DNA of 46,736 nt from GAS188 sp035949255. GTDB taxonomy: Bacteria; Pseudomonadota; Alphaproteobacteria; Rhizobiales; Beijerinckiaceae. The DNA lies in assembly GCA_035949255.1 (NCBI GenBank), contig DASZIL010000188.1, forward strand, positions 1 through 46,736. The letters are read 5' to 3'. Shown here one piece after another: positions 36,521 through 45,722 of the stretch. Positions within the stretch are counted from its first letter, which is position 1. Each line of letters begins with the position of its first letter. The notes below the pieces were generated by a model. It saw nothing but the letters and a program-made list of their open reading frames with translations, had not been told where the DNA came from and did not search any database. The position numbers and the translations under genes are program-made.

Positions 36521-37855
36521 CTATTCGCGCTCGATGCGGATCACCTGAGGCGGCTCGGCGATGTGCCCGTCCGCCGTCACCGCGTCAAGGGCAACCCGGA
36601 TGGCGCTCTCCGCCGTCGCATAGGTGATCAGAACCACCGGAACCGCGCTCTCGGCGCCATTACGGGTGAGCGACGTGGCGGGCTGGCGCGCCCTGCCTTT
36701 CTGCAGGATGCTCTCGAGCGAGATCTTCTGCTCGGCGAAACGTGTGGCGATGGCAGCCGCCGCGCCCGGATGGTCATAGACCGAGAGCCGCACGTAATAC
36801 CCGCCTTCGTGGCGTTGCATCGGGGCTCGCATCGGCTCGGCGAGCGCATCGACAGGAAGCCCGAAGGGCGGCGCCAGGCGCCCGCGCGCGATGTCGGTGA
36901 TGTCGGCAACGACCGCAGACGCCGTAGCCTCGCCGCCGGCGCCAGGCCCGACGAGCGTGATCTCGCGCACCGCGTCCGCGTCGATGGTCACCGCATTCGT
37001 CACGCCCATCACCTCGGCGATGGCCGCGCCCTTCGCCACCATGGTCGGATGCACGCGCTGTTCCACCCCGTTTGCGGTGCGCACCGCGACGCCGAGGAGC
37101 TTGATGCGGAAACCGAGTTCATCGGCCATCGCAAGATCGAGCGGGGTGATGGAGGCGATGCCTTCCACATGGATGGCATCGGCATCGATGCGCGTGCCGA
37201 AGGCGAGGCTGGTGAGGATCGCGAGCTTATGGGCGGTGTCGAAGCCGCCGACATCGAAGGTCGGGTCCGCTTCCGCATAGCCGAGGCGCTGCGCGTCAGC
37301 GAGAACCTCCGCGAAGGCGAGCTTCTCCGTTTCCATGCGGCTGAGGATGTAATTGCAAGTGCCGTTGAGGATACCCTGGATACGGGTGATCTCATTGCCC
37401 GAAAGCGCTTCACGCAGCGTCTTGATGATCGGGATGCCGCCCGCGACCGCGGCCTCGAAGGCGAGCGGAACGCCTGCCTTCTCGGCCGCCCTTGCGAGCT
37501 CGGTGCCGTGCTTTGCGAGCAAAGCCTTGTTGGCAGTCACCACGGCCTTGCCCGCCTTGATCGCGGCCTCGAGCGTCGCCCGTGGCGGCCCATCCTCCCC
37601 GCCGATGAGCTCGACGACGAGGTCGAGCTCCGGCGCGCGAGCAAGCGCAACCGGATCGTCGAACCATGCAACGCCATCAAGATCGATCCCGCGATTGCGC
37701 GATCGATGTCGCGCCGACACCGCGGAGAGCACGATCTCCCGCCCGGCAAGGCGCGAAAGCGCCACGCGCCGCGTCGCCAGAATGCGCGCCACGGCAGAAC
37801 CGACGGTCCCAAGGCCGGCAAGGCCGAGGCGAAGAGGAGCTTTGTCTTGGGGCAT
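36521..37855 (-). CDS. hom: Homoserine dehydrogenase
   Basis: This enzyme reduces aspartate semialdehyde to homoserine in threonine/methionine synthesis. The N-terminal nucleotide-binding motif GLAGLGTVGSAVARIL, the ELIGGEDGPPRATLEAAIKA segment, VTANKALLAKHG, and the substrate-binding GILNGTCNYILSRME with EADPTFDVGGFDTAHK are all present. A C-terminal ACT domain (about residues 350-430, starting YVRLSVYDHPGAAAAI) suggests feedback control by threonine. I start at ATG 37855 (MPQDKAPLRLG). The frame opens at 37930. It is co-directional with glpX. Confidence 0.95.
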   Translation of the reverse strand: MPQDKAPLRLGLAGLGTVGSAVARILATRRVALSRLAGREIVLSAVSARHRSRNRGIDLDGVAWFDDPVALARAPELDLVVELIGGEDGPPRATLEAAIKAGKAVVTANKALLAKHGTELARAAEKAGVPLAFEAAVAGGIPIIKTLREALSGNEITRIQGILNGTCNYILSRMETEKLAFAEVLADAQRLGYAEADPTFDVGGFDTAHKLAILTSLAFGTRIDADAIHVEGIASITPLDLAMADELGFRIKLLGVAVRTANGVEQRVHPTMVAKGAAIAEVMGVTNAVTIDADAVREITLVGPGAGGEATASAVVADITDIARGRLAPPFGLPVDALAEPMRAPMQRHEGGYYVRLSVYDHPGAAAAIATRFAEQKISLESILQKGRARQPATSLTRNGAESAVPVVLITYATAESAIRVALDAVTADGHIAEPPQVIRIERE

Positions 37856-37936
37856 GAGAGGATCAAATGAAGGTCGAGGCCGCGCTTGTGCCCCATGCCG
37901 CACTTTGAGGCAAGGCGCGGCGCCGCGCACGAGGAA

Positions 37937-39112
37937 TCAGGGTAAGGCCTGACGCAAGCGTCCGGCGCATTCGCTCAAGCTCGTCACGCCGAGAAGGCCG
38001 ACCGTGCGGTCGATTTCCTCGCGCAGGATGGACAGCGCGTGCTTCGCCCCCTCCTCTCCGCCGGCCGCCAAGCCATAAAGCGTGGCGCGGCCGAGCAGCA
38101 CGAGATGTGCGCCGAGCCCGATCGCCTTCACGACGTCGGTGCCGCGCCGGAAGCCGCCGTCGACCATCACGCATAGCCGCGTGCCGACCGCTTCCACCAT
38201 GGCGGGCAGCACCTCGATCGGCGAGACGGAACCGTCGAGCTGACGCGCGCCGTGGTTCGAGACGACGATGCCGTCGACGCCGGCATCCGCGAGCCGACGC
38301 GCGTCCTCGACGTCGAGGACCCCTTTCACCACGAGCTTTCGCGGCCAGATGCTCTTGAGCCAGGCGATCTCCTTGAAGGTGATGGACGGGTCCATTTGTT
38401 GCACCAGGAAGGCGCGCGTGCGCACCGGGTTGGCGTTCCTGCCGGGCAAAAATTCGAGGATGTTTTCGAATAGCGGCACGCCATTGGGCACGAGCACGTC
38501 CCAAATCCAGCGCGCATGCTTCAAAACCTCGAGCTTGCTCGAGAGCTGCAATTGCCCCGGCCCGACGTAATGGCGCCTGTCCCATTCGCGGTTGCCGAAG
38601 ACGACCGTGTCCGTGGTGAGCACGAGCGCTTCGCAACCCGCAGCCGCCGCGCGCGCCACTATGGCCTCGGTCATGGCGCGATCCTTGAGCATATAGAGCT
38701 GCATCCAATGGCGTCCGCCGGCGCCTTCGGCAACCGTCTCGAGCCTCAGCGTCGAGACGGTGCTCTGGACGAAGGGGATGCCGAAACCGGCGGCGGCGCG
38801 CGCAAGCGCGAGATCGCCCCGATGCGCGAAGAGACCGCTCGATCCGGTCGGCGCGATGGCGAGCGGCAGCGGCAATTTCCTGCCGAAGACTTCGACTGAA
38901 AGATCGCGCCGGGAAACATCGGTGAGGGTTCTCGAGACGAAGGCGATGCGCTCGAATGCCTTGCGGTTGCGGCGCAGCGTAACCTCGTCCTCGGCACCGC
39001 CCTCGAGATATTCGAGCACGAAGGCCGGCAAGCGGCGCCTGGCGAGGGTCCGCAGCTCCTCGATGGTGATCGCCTTGCGAAAATCGCGGCCTGAATGGAA
39101 TCGACGCTGCAT
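37937..39112 (-). CDS. FMN-dependent alpha-hydroxy acid dehydrogenase (lactate dehydrogenase/oxidase family)
   Basis: This 391-aa TIM-barrel flavoprotein oxidises 2-hydroxy acids such as L-lactate or mandelate. Family markers are PLPLAIAPTGSSGLFAHRGD for FMN, QLYMLKDR, LVLTTDTVVFGNREWDRR, the active-site SNHGARQLDGSVSPIEVLP with the catalytic His, and the phosphate-binding MVDGGFRRGTDVVKAIGLGA. The wider substrate pocket (IWDVLVPNGVPLFENILEF) does not let me separate LldD from mandelate or other dehydrogenases. ATG 39112 has a GAGG site. It diverges from the potassium-channel gene and ends just before hom. Confidence 0.85.
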   Translation of the reverse strand: MQRRFHSGRDFRKAITIEELRTLARRRLPAFVLEYLEGGAEDEVTLRRNRKAFERIAFVSRTLTDVSRRDLSVEVFGRKLPLPLAIAPTGSSGLFAHRGDLALARAAAGFGIPFVQSTVSTLRLETVAEGAGGRHWMQLYMLKDRAMTEAIVARAAAAGCEALVLTTDTVVFGNREWDRRHYVGPGQLQLSSKLEVLKHARWIWDVLVPNGVPLFENILEFLPGRNANPVRTRAFLVQQMDPSITFKEIAWLKSIWPRKLVVKGVLDVEDARRLADAGVDGIVVSNHGARQLDGSVSPIEVLPAMVEAVGTRLCVMVDGGFRRGTDVVKAIGLGAHLVLLGRATLYGLAAGGEEGAKHALSILREEIDRTVGLLGVTSLSECAGRLRQALP

Positions 39113-39287
39113 GCTGCCTCTCTGGTCACGACAGGGCGGAGTTCGGCGGGTGAGCTCGGCTTTTCGTAACCGGATGCGATGCTATGGTAGCGGGCGTCAA
39201 TAGTGCCCCTTTCCAGGAAACCGAGCCAAACCCTTCGAGATCCATGCAATTGTCTTACGTGCTGCACATCTGTCCCTCGATCCCTGG

Positions 39288-40490
39288 GTGTTTTCCGTGA
39301 GCGCCGCCCCGCCGTCCCGGACGGTGAGGATTGTCGCCGTGCTCGCCACCATGCTCGACCGGCGCTCGATGTCCTCCCGGGCTCGCCTCTACCGGCGTGC
39401 CGAGGCGACGCTCATCCTGATCGGCCTTCTCGCCATGATCGTCATGACGACACTGAGCCTTGCCGATGCCGCGCGGTCCCTGGCGTCGGGCGTGCTCATC
39501 GTCATAATGGTGCTCTTCCTCATCGATGCTGCGGTGCGGCTCGCGCTCAACCGGGCAATCACGGCGCACGAGCGGCTGGAGACCGAGGACGGGGATACCG
39601 CGCGCTGGATCGGCACGGCCTGGGGAGCACTCGATGTGCTCACCATTCTGCCCATGGCGATCGCGGCGCCTCTCTACTGGACGCCGAGCGGCGCCCCCCT
39701 CCTTGCTTCGCTCTGGCTCTTGCGGTTCGCGCGCTATTCGCGCGGCGGGCGCATCCTGGCGACGGTGATCCTTCGCGAGCGTGAGCCGATACTAGGCGTG
39801 CTCCTCCTCTTCGGGATGGTGCTCACCGGCGGCGCGGTTCTCGGCTATCTCGCGGAGCGGCACGCCCAACCCGCGGTCTTCACCAGCGTCGGCGCTTCGC
39901 TTTGGTGGGCGATCACCACGCTCACCACGACGGGCTATGGCGACATGGTGCCGGTCACGCCGCTCGGGAGGATGGTCGGAGGCGCCGTGATGATCGGCGG
40001 CCTCGGCACGATCAGCCTTCTCGCCGGTATTCTCGCGACCGGTTTCGCGGCCGAGCTGAAGCGGACCGAGTTCCTGCGAAGCTGGGATATGATCTCGAAG
40101 GTGTCCTTCTTCGAGAACGCCGGCGCGGCGACCATCGCCGATGTCGCCTCCCTGCTTCGCCCGCGCGATTTTCCGGCGCGTTCGGTCGTCACGCGGCGCG
40201 GACAACCCGGCGATTGCATGTATTTCATCGTCGATGGCGAGGTCGAGATCCTGATCGAGCCGAAACCCGTTCGGCTCGGGCCCGGCGCTTTTTTCGGCGA
40301 GATCGCCATATTGACCGGAGCACCGCGCAACGCGACGGTGATCACCACCAAAGTGACGCAGCTCCTCAGCCTCGACATCGCCGATTTCCGGGCGCTTGCC
40401 GCGAGCCGACCCGAGCTCACCGACCTCATCCGCAAGGAGGCCGATCTGCGTTTGGGTAAGGCCACGGAACAAGAGAGCGAGGACATCTAG
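39288..40490 (+). CDS. Cyclic-nucleotide-gated potassium channel, MloK1-type
   Basis: This is a six-helix voltage-channel-like subunit that should form a K+-selective tetramer in the inner membrane. The selectivity filter TTTGYGD (213-219) lies between the pore helix and the last transmembrane segment. The fourth helix (RFARYSRGGR) has few charges, as in MloK1. Residues 270-385 are a cyclic-nucleotide-binding domain with the phosphate cassette FFGEIAILTGAPRNATV, which has the Glu and Arg needed for cAMP. The GTG at 39288 has no good ribosome site. ATG 39351 or 39369 would shorten the N-terminus to the MloK1 pattern. No adenylate cyclase is in the window. Confidence 0.88.
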   Translation: MFSVSAAPPSRTVRIVAVLATMLDRRSMSSRARLYRRAEATLILIGLLAMIVMTTLSLADAARSLASGVLIVIMVLFLIDAAVRLALNRAITAHERLETEDGDTARWIGTAWGALDVLTILPMAIAAPLYWTPSGAPLLASLWLLRFARYSRGGRILATVILREREPILGVLLLFGMVLTGGAVLGYLAERHAQPAVFTSVGASLWWAITTLTTTGYGDMVPVTPLGRMVGGAVMIGGLGTISLLAGILATGFAAELKRTEFLRSWDMISKVSFFENAGAATIADVASLLRPRDFPARSVVTRRGQPGDCMYFIVDGEVEILIEPKPVRLGPGAFFGEIAILTGAPRNATVITTKVTQLLSLDIADFRALAASRPELTDLIRKEADLRLGKATEQESEDI

Positions 40491-40531
40491 CCGCGGCGAC
40501 ACGGCCCGATTTTTCCCACGTCCCGCTCTGC

Positions 40532-40550
40532 TGGCGAGAGTCTCTCGCCA
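40532..40550. repeat. 8-bp hairpin after the potassium channel gene
   Basis: Arms tggcgaga (40532-40539) and tctcgcca (40543-40550) are perfectly complementary around a 3-base loop, 42 bases past the channel stop. On the plus strand it is followed by acaaaaaa and not a T-run, so it is an imperfect terminator candidate at best. Confidence 0.4.
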
Positions 40551-40709
40551 ACAAAAAAGGGCACGGGAACCTCCTGCCCGGCAAAAGCGTAAACTTGGAC
40601 CGGTGGAGGTGAGGAAGATCCGTACCGCCGTCGTTCAACCGCGTTGCCGTTCCGCGGCGCGGAGGGGAGTGGCGTTCACACGCATCGGAACGGCCTCATG
40701 GAGGCTTTG

Positions 40710-41024
40710 ATGCGTGCCCTCATTGTCGTCGGTCTTCTCAGCGTCGCACTCCCCGCCAGCGCCCATGATCTGTGGGCGAATGGCACGGCGGTTCCCGATT
40801 GGGTCAAGAAATCCTGTTGTGGCCCCGAGGATGTGCACCATCTGACTGCGCAGCAGGTCCATGCCATGGCCGATGGCTGGCATGTCGATGGTTACGCAGG
40901 GGTGCTCGCCTACGGGCGAGAGTTGCCCTCGCAAGACGGCGATTACTGGATTTTCTACAAAAGATATCCTGACGGATCCCAGACGCCTGTTTACTGCTTC
41001 TTCGCGCCGGAGCAATCCCTCTGA
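40710..41024 (+). CDS. Small secreted Cys-containing protein
   Basis: This is a 104-aa exported protein with a signal peptide (MRALIVVGLLSVALPASA, cleaved before HDLW). The mature domain begins HDLWANGTAVPDWVKKSCCG, with a double cysteine, then HHLTAQQVHAM, a GELPSQDGDYW-like block (ELPSQDGDYWIFYK) and a final PVYCFFAP. Three cysteines and several Trp suggest a compact periplasmic fold. From memory, similar proteins are frequent in Hyphomicrobiales, without a known role. ATG 40710 is chosen over 40698 because GGAGG sits five bases before it and it opens directly on the signal peptide. Confidence 0.75.
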   Translation: MRALIVVGLLSVALPASAHDLWANGTAVPDWVKKSCCGPEDVHHLTAQQVHAMADGWHVDGYAGVLAYGRELPSQDGDYWIFYKRYPDGSQTPVYCFFAPEQSL

Positions 41025-41063
41025 TTGTCCGTCTGATATCGCGCCCGAAAACGCAAGCTCACG

Positions 41064-44000
41064 TCACTCCGCGGCCGCAAGCGCTGCGGCCTTGCGTGTC
41101 AGGAGCGCGCGGAGCGCCGCGGGCTTCAAGGGTTTGTGCAGAAGATCGACATCGTCCGAAGCGGCCTTGTGCCTCAAGCCCCGATCCCGATCGGCGGTGA
41201 TCAGGAAGGCCGGAATATGGGCGCCGAAACGCGCTCGCAGCATTGCGATCGCGGCAAGCCCGTTTGATTCATCGAGATGGTAATCGGCAATGATGAAATG
41301 GGGGGCTCCCGCCTCTTCCAGGCGCCGCATCGCGTCTTGTGCCTGGGTCGCCACGACGCAGACGCAGCCCCAGCCCTCGAGCAGCGCGCGCATGCCGGAG
41401 AGAATTGAAGGCTCGTTGTCGATGACGACGATGCGCAACCCGGCATGGCCGCCGCTTTGGCGCAAAGCGATGCGCCGCGGAGCTTGGCGCCTCGGCATTT
41501 CCGAAGTCGCGGGAAGCGAGAGGCGAAATACCGACCCCCGTCCCGGCGCGGATCGCACCTCGAGCGGCGTCGCGAGAAGATCGGCGATACGGCGCACGAT
41601 CGACAGCCCAAGGCCGAGCCCTTGGGCTTGCAGCGCGCCTTCCGGCAAGCGCTTGAACTCCTCGAAGATCGCAGGTTGTTGGGCCTCGGCGATGCCGACG
41701 CCGCTATCCCAAACCTCGAGGAGAACGCGGACGCCGCGTCGGCGCGCACCGACGAGCACGCCGCCCGCGCTCGTATATTTGATGGCGTTCGACAACAGAT
41801 TCTGCAACAGGCGGCGCAGCAGCAGCCGGTCCGTGCTCACGATCGCGCTCGATCTTGCGACGCGCAGCTTCAGGCCTTTTGCCGCCGCATGCGGGGCGAA
41901 TTCGCGTTCGAGCTCGCGCAACAGCTCCTCGAGCTGCAGCGGCACCATTTCGGACCGCATGGCGCCCGCGTCGAATTTGGCGATGTCGAGAAGCTCGGAA
42001 ATGATGCCCTCGACGACTTCGAGCGACCCGTCCACGTGGCTCGCAAGTTTCGCGGCACCGGCGGCACGCGGACGCTCGGCGAAAGCGGAAGCGTAGAGAC
42101 GCGCGGCGTTCAGAGGCTGGAGGATGTCGTGGCTCGCCGCGGCGAGGAAGCGTGTTTTCGAGGCATTCGCCTCCTCGGCCAGCGCCTTGGCGCGGATGAG
42201 CTCGGCATTGAGGCGCTCGAGCTCGCGGGTACGTTCCTTGACGCGCCCTTCGAGCGTTTCATTGGCGATCGCCAGCTCCTCCTGCGCCGCGACGCTTGCC
42301 GTGACATCGGTGTAAGTCGTCACCACGCCCCCATCCGGAAGCGGGTTGGACCAAACCTCGATCACCGCGCGCGACGGATAAAGGCGCAGCCTCACCGGAT
42401 CGGTGCCATCGAAGAAGCTTCGTATCCGCATCTCGACGAAGACCTCCGCGTCGCCTTCGCCATAAAGGCCTCGCCGCGCGTTGAAGCGCACGATCTCGTC
42501 GAGCTTCACCCCGGCCTTCACGAGGGTCTGCGGCAAATCGTAAAGCTCGAGCCAGGCGCGGTTCCAGGCGAGGAGGTTCCTCTCCTTGTCGAACACGGTG
42601 ATCCCTTGCCGGGCGTGATCGAGCGCGTGCTGCAGCAAATCGCGTTTGTGCTGCAAGGCGGCCGATGTATCGCCCAGAAGCTGCAGGGCGTCGCGGCTCG
42701 AGACGGTCGGGCGGCGCGTGAGCAAGGCAAGCACGAGGCGGGCGGAGGAAGCGCCGATCGCCGAGGACAGAAGATGCTCGACCCGGCGCACGAGCTCGAC
42801 ATCGGCCGGCGCTCCGAGCGCCGCAGCCGAGCCGGAACCGCCGAGGAAGCTCTCGAAAGCGCGCCTTGCGCGATCGGGCCCGAGAAATCGCGCAACCGTG
42901 TCGCGCAGCTCCGCGATGCTGACCCTTTCGCGGCGAGCGAAGAGCGGCGGGCTGTGGCGAGCCTTGCGGTTGAGGAAAACGCCCGCTTGGGCGCGCTCCA
43001 TTCTCGTCAACCCCCGACTAAGGGAACCGAGCACGAGCGCCGCGACATTTGCCGCGAGGCTCCAGAAGACGCCATGCGCCAAGGGGGTAAGCTGAAGCCC
43101 GAGAAGATGCTCGGGACGAAGCCAGGCGACGCCCATCGGGCCCTGCGCGATGAGGAGATCGAGCCCGTGGCGCGAGCCGGCGAAACTCGGCAGCAGCAAG
43201 GTGTAGATCCAGATCGCGCTGCCTGCGATGAGCGCCGCGAGCACGCCTCGCGCATTGGCGCGGCGCCAGAACAGCGCCGCGAGGAAGCTCGGGAAAATCT
43301 GGGCAATTGCGGCGAAGGACAAAAGGCCGATGGCCGCGAGCGCTTCGCCGCGTGCGCCGCGGAAATACAGGTAGCCGAGCATCACCACCACGAAGATCGC
43401 GACGCGGCGCACCGCGAGAATGAAACCCGTCATGTCGCCGCTGAGGGCTTTTCCCCCGCCCGCGCTGCCGGGTGTTTCCAGCAAGTGCTGGCGAGCCGAG
43501 TGGAACCGCAACACGAGCGGCACGGCGAGGTGGTTCGAGATCATGATGGCGACCGCGATCGAATCGACTATCACCATCGCGGTCGAAGCCGAGAGGCCGC
43601 CGATGAAGGCGATGAGCGCGGTCAGAGTTTCGCCGCGGCTGAGAGGGACGGCGAGCAGCAGCAGGGCATTGTCGGAACCGCCCTTTGGCGCAAGCGCGAG
43701 GCCCGCGGCGGCAATCGGCAGCACGAGGAGATTGATGAGCACGAGGTAAAGTGGGAACATCCAGCGGGAGCGCGTGATGTCCTTGATGTCGCGGTTCTCG
43801 ACGAAGGTGACGTGAAACTGGCGCGGGAGAAGAAGGATCGCCGCGACCGAGAGGCTCGCCATGGTGAGGAAGCTCACCGGATCGGTGAGGCGCCAGGGCT
43901 GAAACCGCGCTTGCGCCTCGGTCACGGCGGCCGGAAGTCGGTCGAGGAAGGCAGGCGAGACGATCACGAGGCCGACGATGAGAAAGGCGGAAAGCTTGAC

Positions 44001-44609
44001 GATCGCCTCCATGGCGATTGCGAGCATCAGCCCGTCTTGATGCTCCGTCGCGTCGATATGGCGTGTGCCGAAGGCGACGGCGAAGCCCGACAGCACGAGC
44101 GCCACGATCAGCGAAAGGTCGCCGAAAAGCATGAACGCGCCCGTGTCGGCGCCACCTTCGAGGCTCGCGAGCAGCGCCGTGAGCGATGCCGAAACCGCTT
44201 TGAGCTGCAAGGCGATGTAGGGGATGACGGCAACGAGCGCGATGAGGGCGACAGCCGCCGCCACGAACTCGTTCTTGCCGTAGCGGGCGGCGATCAGATC
44301 GGCGATCGAGGTTGAGTTTTGCGACTTCGCGAGGCGCGCGATGCGGGTGAGGAGCCCCGTGCCAAAAAGAAAGACGAGGGCCGGCCCCACATAGATGCCA
44401 AGAAATGCGATCCCATTTATCGAGGCGAAATCAACCGAGCCGTAGATCGTCCAAGAGGTGCAATAGACACTCAGGCAAAGCGCGTACACGGTGGCGCGCG
44501 ACCGTCCCGAAAGCCAGGTTTTTCCGCGCCGATCGCCATATTGCGCGACCACGAAGAGGAAGCACAAATAGACGAGCGCCGAGAGGATGACCGTCCAGCT
44601 GGCGATCAT
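41064..44609 (-). CDS. Hybrid sensor histidine kinase fused to a sodium:solute-symporter domain (NahK/ErcS/CbrA-like)
   Basis: This 1181-aa inner-membrane protein has four modules. Residues 1-540 are a complete SSS-type transporter domain with about 13 helices. A PAS domain spans roughly 655-775 (QGITVFDKERNLLAWNRAW). A kinase core has phospho-accepting His827 in FLAAASHDILQPLNAARLYA, an N box (LQNLLSNAIKYT) and GLGLGLSIV near 1000. A receiver domain spans 1058-1175 with Asp1109 in IIADYHLDE and the conserved Lys in LLHKPLKP. The HDILQPLNAARL form is typical of the NahK/ErcS group. The transporter part may sense or import a solute, as in CbrA. No cognate regulator is adjacent. ATG 44609 has a GGTGAGG site. 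Confidence 0.92.
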   Translation of the reverse strand: MIASWTVILSALVYLCFLFVVAQYGDRRGKTWLSGRSRATVYALCLSVYCTSWTIYGSVDFASINGIAFLGIYVGPALVFLFGTGLLTRIARLAKSQNSTSIADLIAARYGKNEFVAAAVALIALVAVIPYIALQLKAVSASLTALLASLEGGADTGAFMLFGDLSLIVALVLSGFAVAFGTRHIDATEHQDGLMLAIAMEAIVKLSAFLIVGLVIVSPAFLDRLPAAVTEAQARFQPWRLTDPVSFLTMASLSVAAILLLPRQFHVTFVENRDIKDITRSRWMFPLYLVLINLLVLPIAAAGLALAPKGGSDNALLLLAVPLSRGETLTALIAFIGGLSASTAMVIVDSIAVAIMISNHLAVPLVLRFHSARQHLLETPGSAGGGKALSGDMTGFILAVRRVAIFVVVMLGYLYFRGARGEALAAIGLLSFAAIAQIFPSFLAALFWRRANARGVLAALIAGSAIWIYTLLLPSFAGSRHGLDLLIAQGPMGVAWLRPEHLLGLQLTPLAHGVFWSLAANVAALVLGSLSRGLTRMERAQAGVFLNRKARHSPPLFARRERVSIAELRDTVARFLGPDRARRAFESFLGGSGSAAALGAPADVELVRRVEHLLSSAIGASSARLVLALLTRRPTVSSRDALQLLGDTSAALQHKRDLLQHALDHARQGITVFDKERNLLAWNRAWLELYDLPQTLVKAGVKLDEIVRFNARRGLYGEGDAEVFVEMRIRSFFDGTDPVRLRLYPSRAVIEVWSNPLPDGGVVTTYTDVTASVAAQEELAIANETLEGRVKERTRELERLNAELIRAKALAEEANASKTRFLAAASHDILQPLNAARLYASAFAERPRAAGAAKLASHVDGSLEVVEGIISELLDIAKFDAGAMRSEMVPLQLEELLRELEREFAPHAAAKGLKLRVARSSAIVSTDRLLLRRLLQNLLSNAIKYTSAGGVLVGARRRGVRVLLEVWDSGVGIAEAQQPAIFEEFKRLPEGALQAQGLGLGLSIVRRIADLLATPLEVRSAPGRGSVFRLSLPATSEMPRRQAPRRIALRQSGGHAGLRIVVIDNEPSILSGMRALLEGWGCVCVVATQAQDAMRRLEEAGAPHFIIADYHLDESNGLAAIAMLRARFGAHIPAFLITADRDRGLRHKAASDDVDLLHKPLKPAALRALLTRKAAALAAAE

Positions 44610-44837
44610 GGCGCCTCACCTGTCAAGTTTCGATCAGCGCAGCCAACGCGCCGCCGGCAAATGCCTTTTGCCACAAGAGCGCTTGATGGCGAAGCCCGCC
44701 CGGACTTCGCAAGAGCCGATTTCGCCATTAACCGCGCCCGCCGCAACGCATTGACCTCCTCCCCCGCGCCCCCCTAACGTCCCGCTCCGGTCGGGTGGCT
44801 TGCGCTTCGCGGCAATCCAAGGGGTCCGGAGGGCCGC

Positions 44838-45653
44838 ATGTTCGTTCCGAAGCGCTCGGGTTTGCGCTACCGCATCGATCGAGGTGATTACCTTGGCGTG
44901 ATCTGGCTCTCGCTCGGTTCGGTCGCCGTGGCCGAGATCGCGGGGCGCATGCGTCCGGACGCCATCGTTCTCGATCTCCAGCACGGATTATGGGATCGCC
45001 CGGGCTTGGAAGCGGCGATCGGCGTGGTTCCGCCCGAAATTCCGGTTCTCGCGCGCGTCGCCGAGAACAGCCCCTTCGCCATCGGCCAGGCGCTCGATGC
45101 GGGCGCCGAAGGCGTGATCGTGCCGCTGATCGAAAGCCGCAAGCAGGCGGCGCGGGCCGTGAAGGCTTCGCGCTACCCGCCTCATGGCGAGCGCTCCGGA
45201 GGCGGCGCCCGCCCGCTCGCCGATTACGTCGATTATCACGCCGCATCCGAGCGCGGCATCATCGTCGCCGTGATGATCGAGACCGTGAAGGGTCTGGAGA
45301 ATGCGAGGAAGATCGCCGCGACCGAGGGCGTCGACCTTGTCTTCATCGGTACAGGGGATCTTGCGCTCTCGCTCGGCGTCTTTCCAAAGATGGAAGCGCG
45401 CCACGAGGATGCCTGCCGCGAAATCCTCGACGCTTGTCGTCGCCATTGGACGCCTTGCGGCATCTTCACGACATCGGCGGATGCCGCCGCGAAGCGGCGC
45501 GCGCAAGGCTATCGCCTCACCGTGGTCGCCGACGACATCAGCCTGATCGGACGAGGATTGGCAGCCGCGACGAGCGCATTCGCGGCGCGCGACGTGCATG
45601 CCATCGAGGCGCGAAGCTCCTCTCCCGGCACCGCTCTCCCCGAGCGCAGGTGA
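44838..45653 (+). CDS. HpcH/HpaI aldolase/citrate lyase family protein
   Basis: This is a 271-aa class II pyruvate-type aldolase. Catalytic elements by analogy to HpaI are His49 in DLQHG, Arg73 in VLARVAE, and the metal ligands Glu148 in VMIETVKGLEN and Asp174 in GTGDLALSLG. The SRYPPHGERSGGGAR loop (111-125) is the family's substrate lid. It probably cleaves a 2-oxo-4-hydroxy acid to pyruvate plus an aldehyde, with the exact substrate unknown. ATG 44838 follows GGAGG. It lies 70 bases before the cyclase-family gene in the same direction, so they may form a catabolic pair. Confidence 0.88.
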   Translation: MFVPKRSGLRYRIDRGDYLGVIWLSLGSVAVAEIAGRMRPDAIVLDLQHGLWDRPGLEAAIGVVPPEIPVLARVAENSPFAIGQALDAGAEGVIVPLIESRKQAARAVKASRYPPHGERSGGGARPLADYVDYHAASERGIIVAVMIETVKGLENARKIAATEGVDLVFIGTGDLALSLGVFPKMEARHEDACREILDACRRHWTPCGIFTTSADAAAKRRAQGYRLTVVADDISLIGRGLAAATSAFAARDVHAIEARSSSPGTALPERR

Positions 45654-45722
45654 GCTCCAAGCGTCAGGCAGTTGAGATGCGCCGTCCCCCCAAGCTAGGA
45701 TGACACCTCGGAGGAACACATC

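Noticed and set aside
36563..37870. 435-codon frame antisense to hom
   Set aside because: Shadow of homoserine dehydrogenase, which carries all its motifs on the minus strand.
41445..44315. 956-codon open frame on the plus strand, antisense to the hybrid kinase
   Set aside because: It is charged, repetitive and Arg/Glu/His-rich with no domain. High third-position G+C of the kinase gene keeps the opposite strand free of stops.
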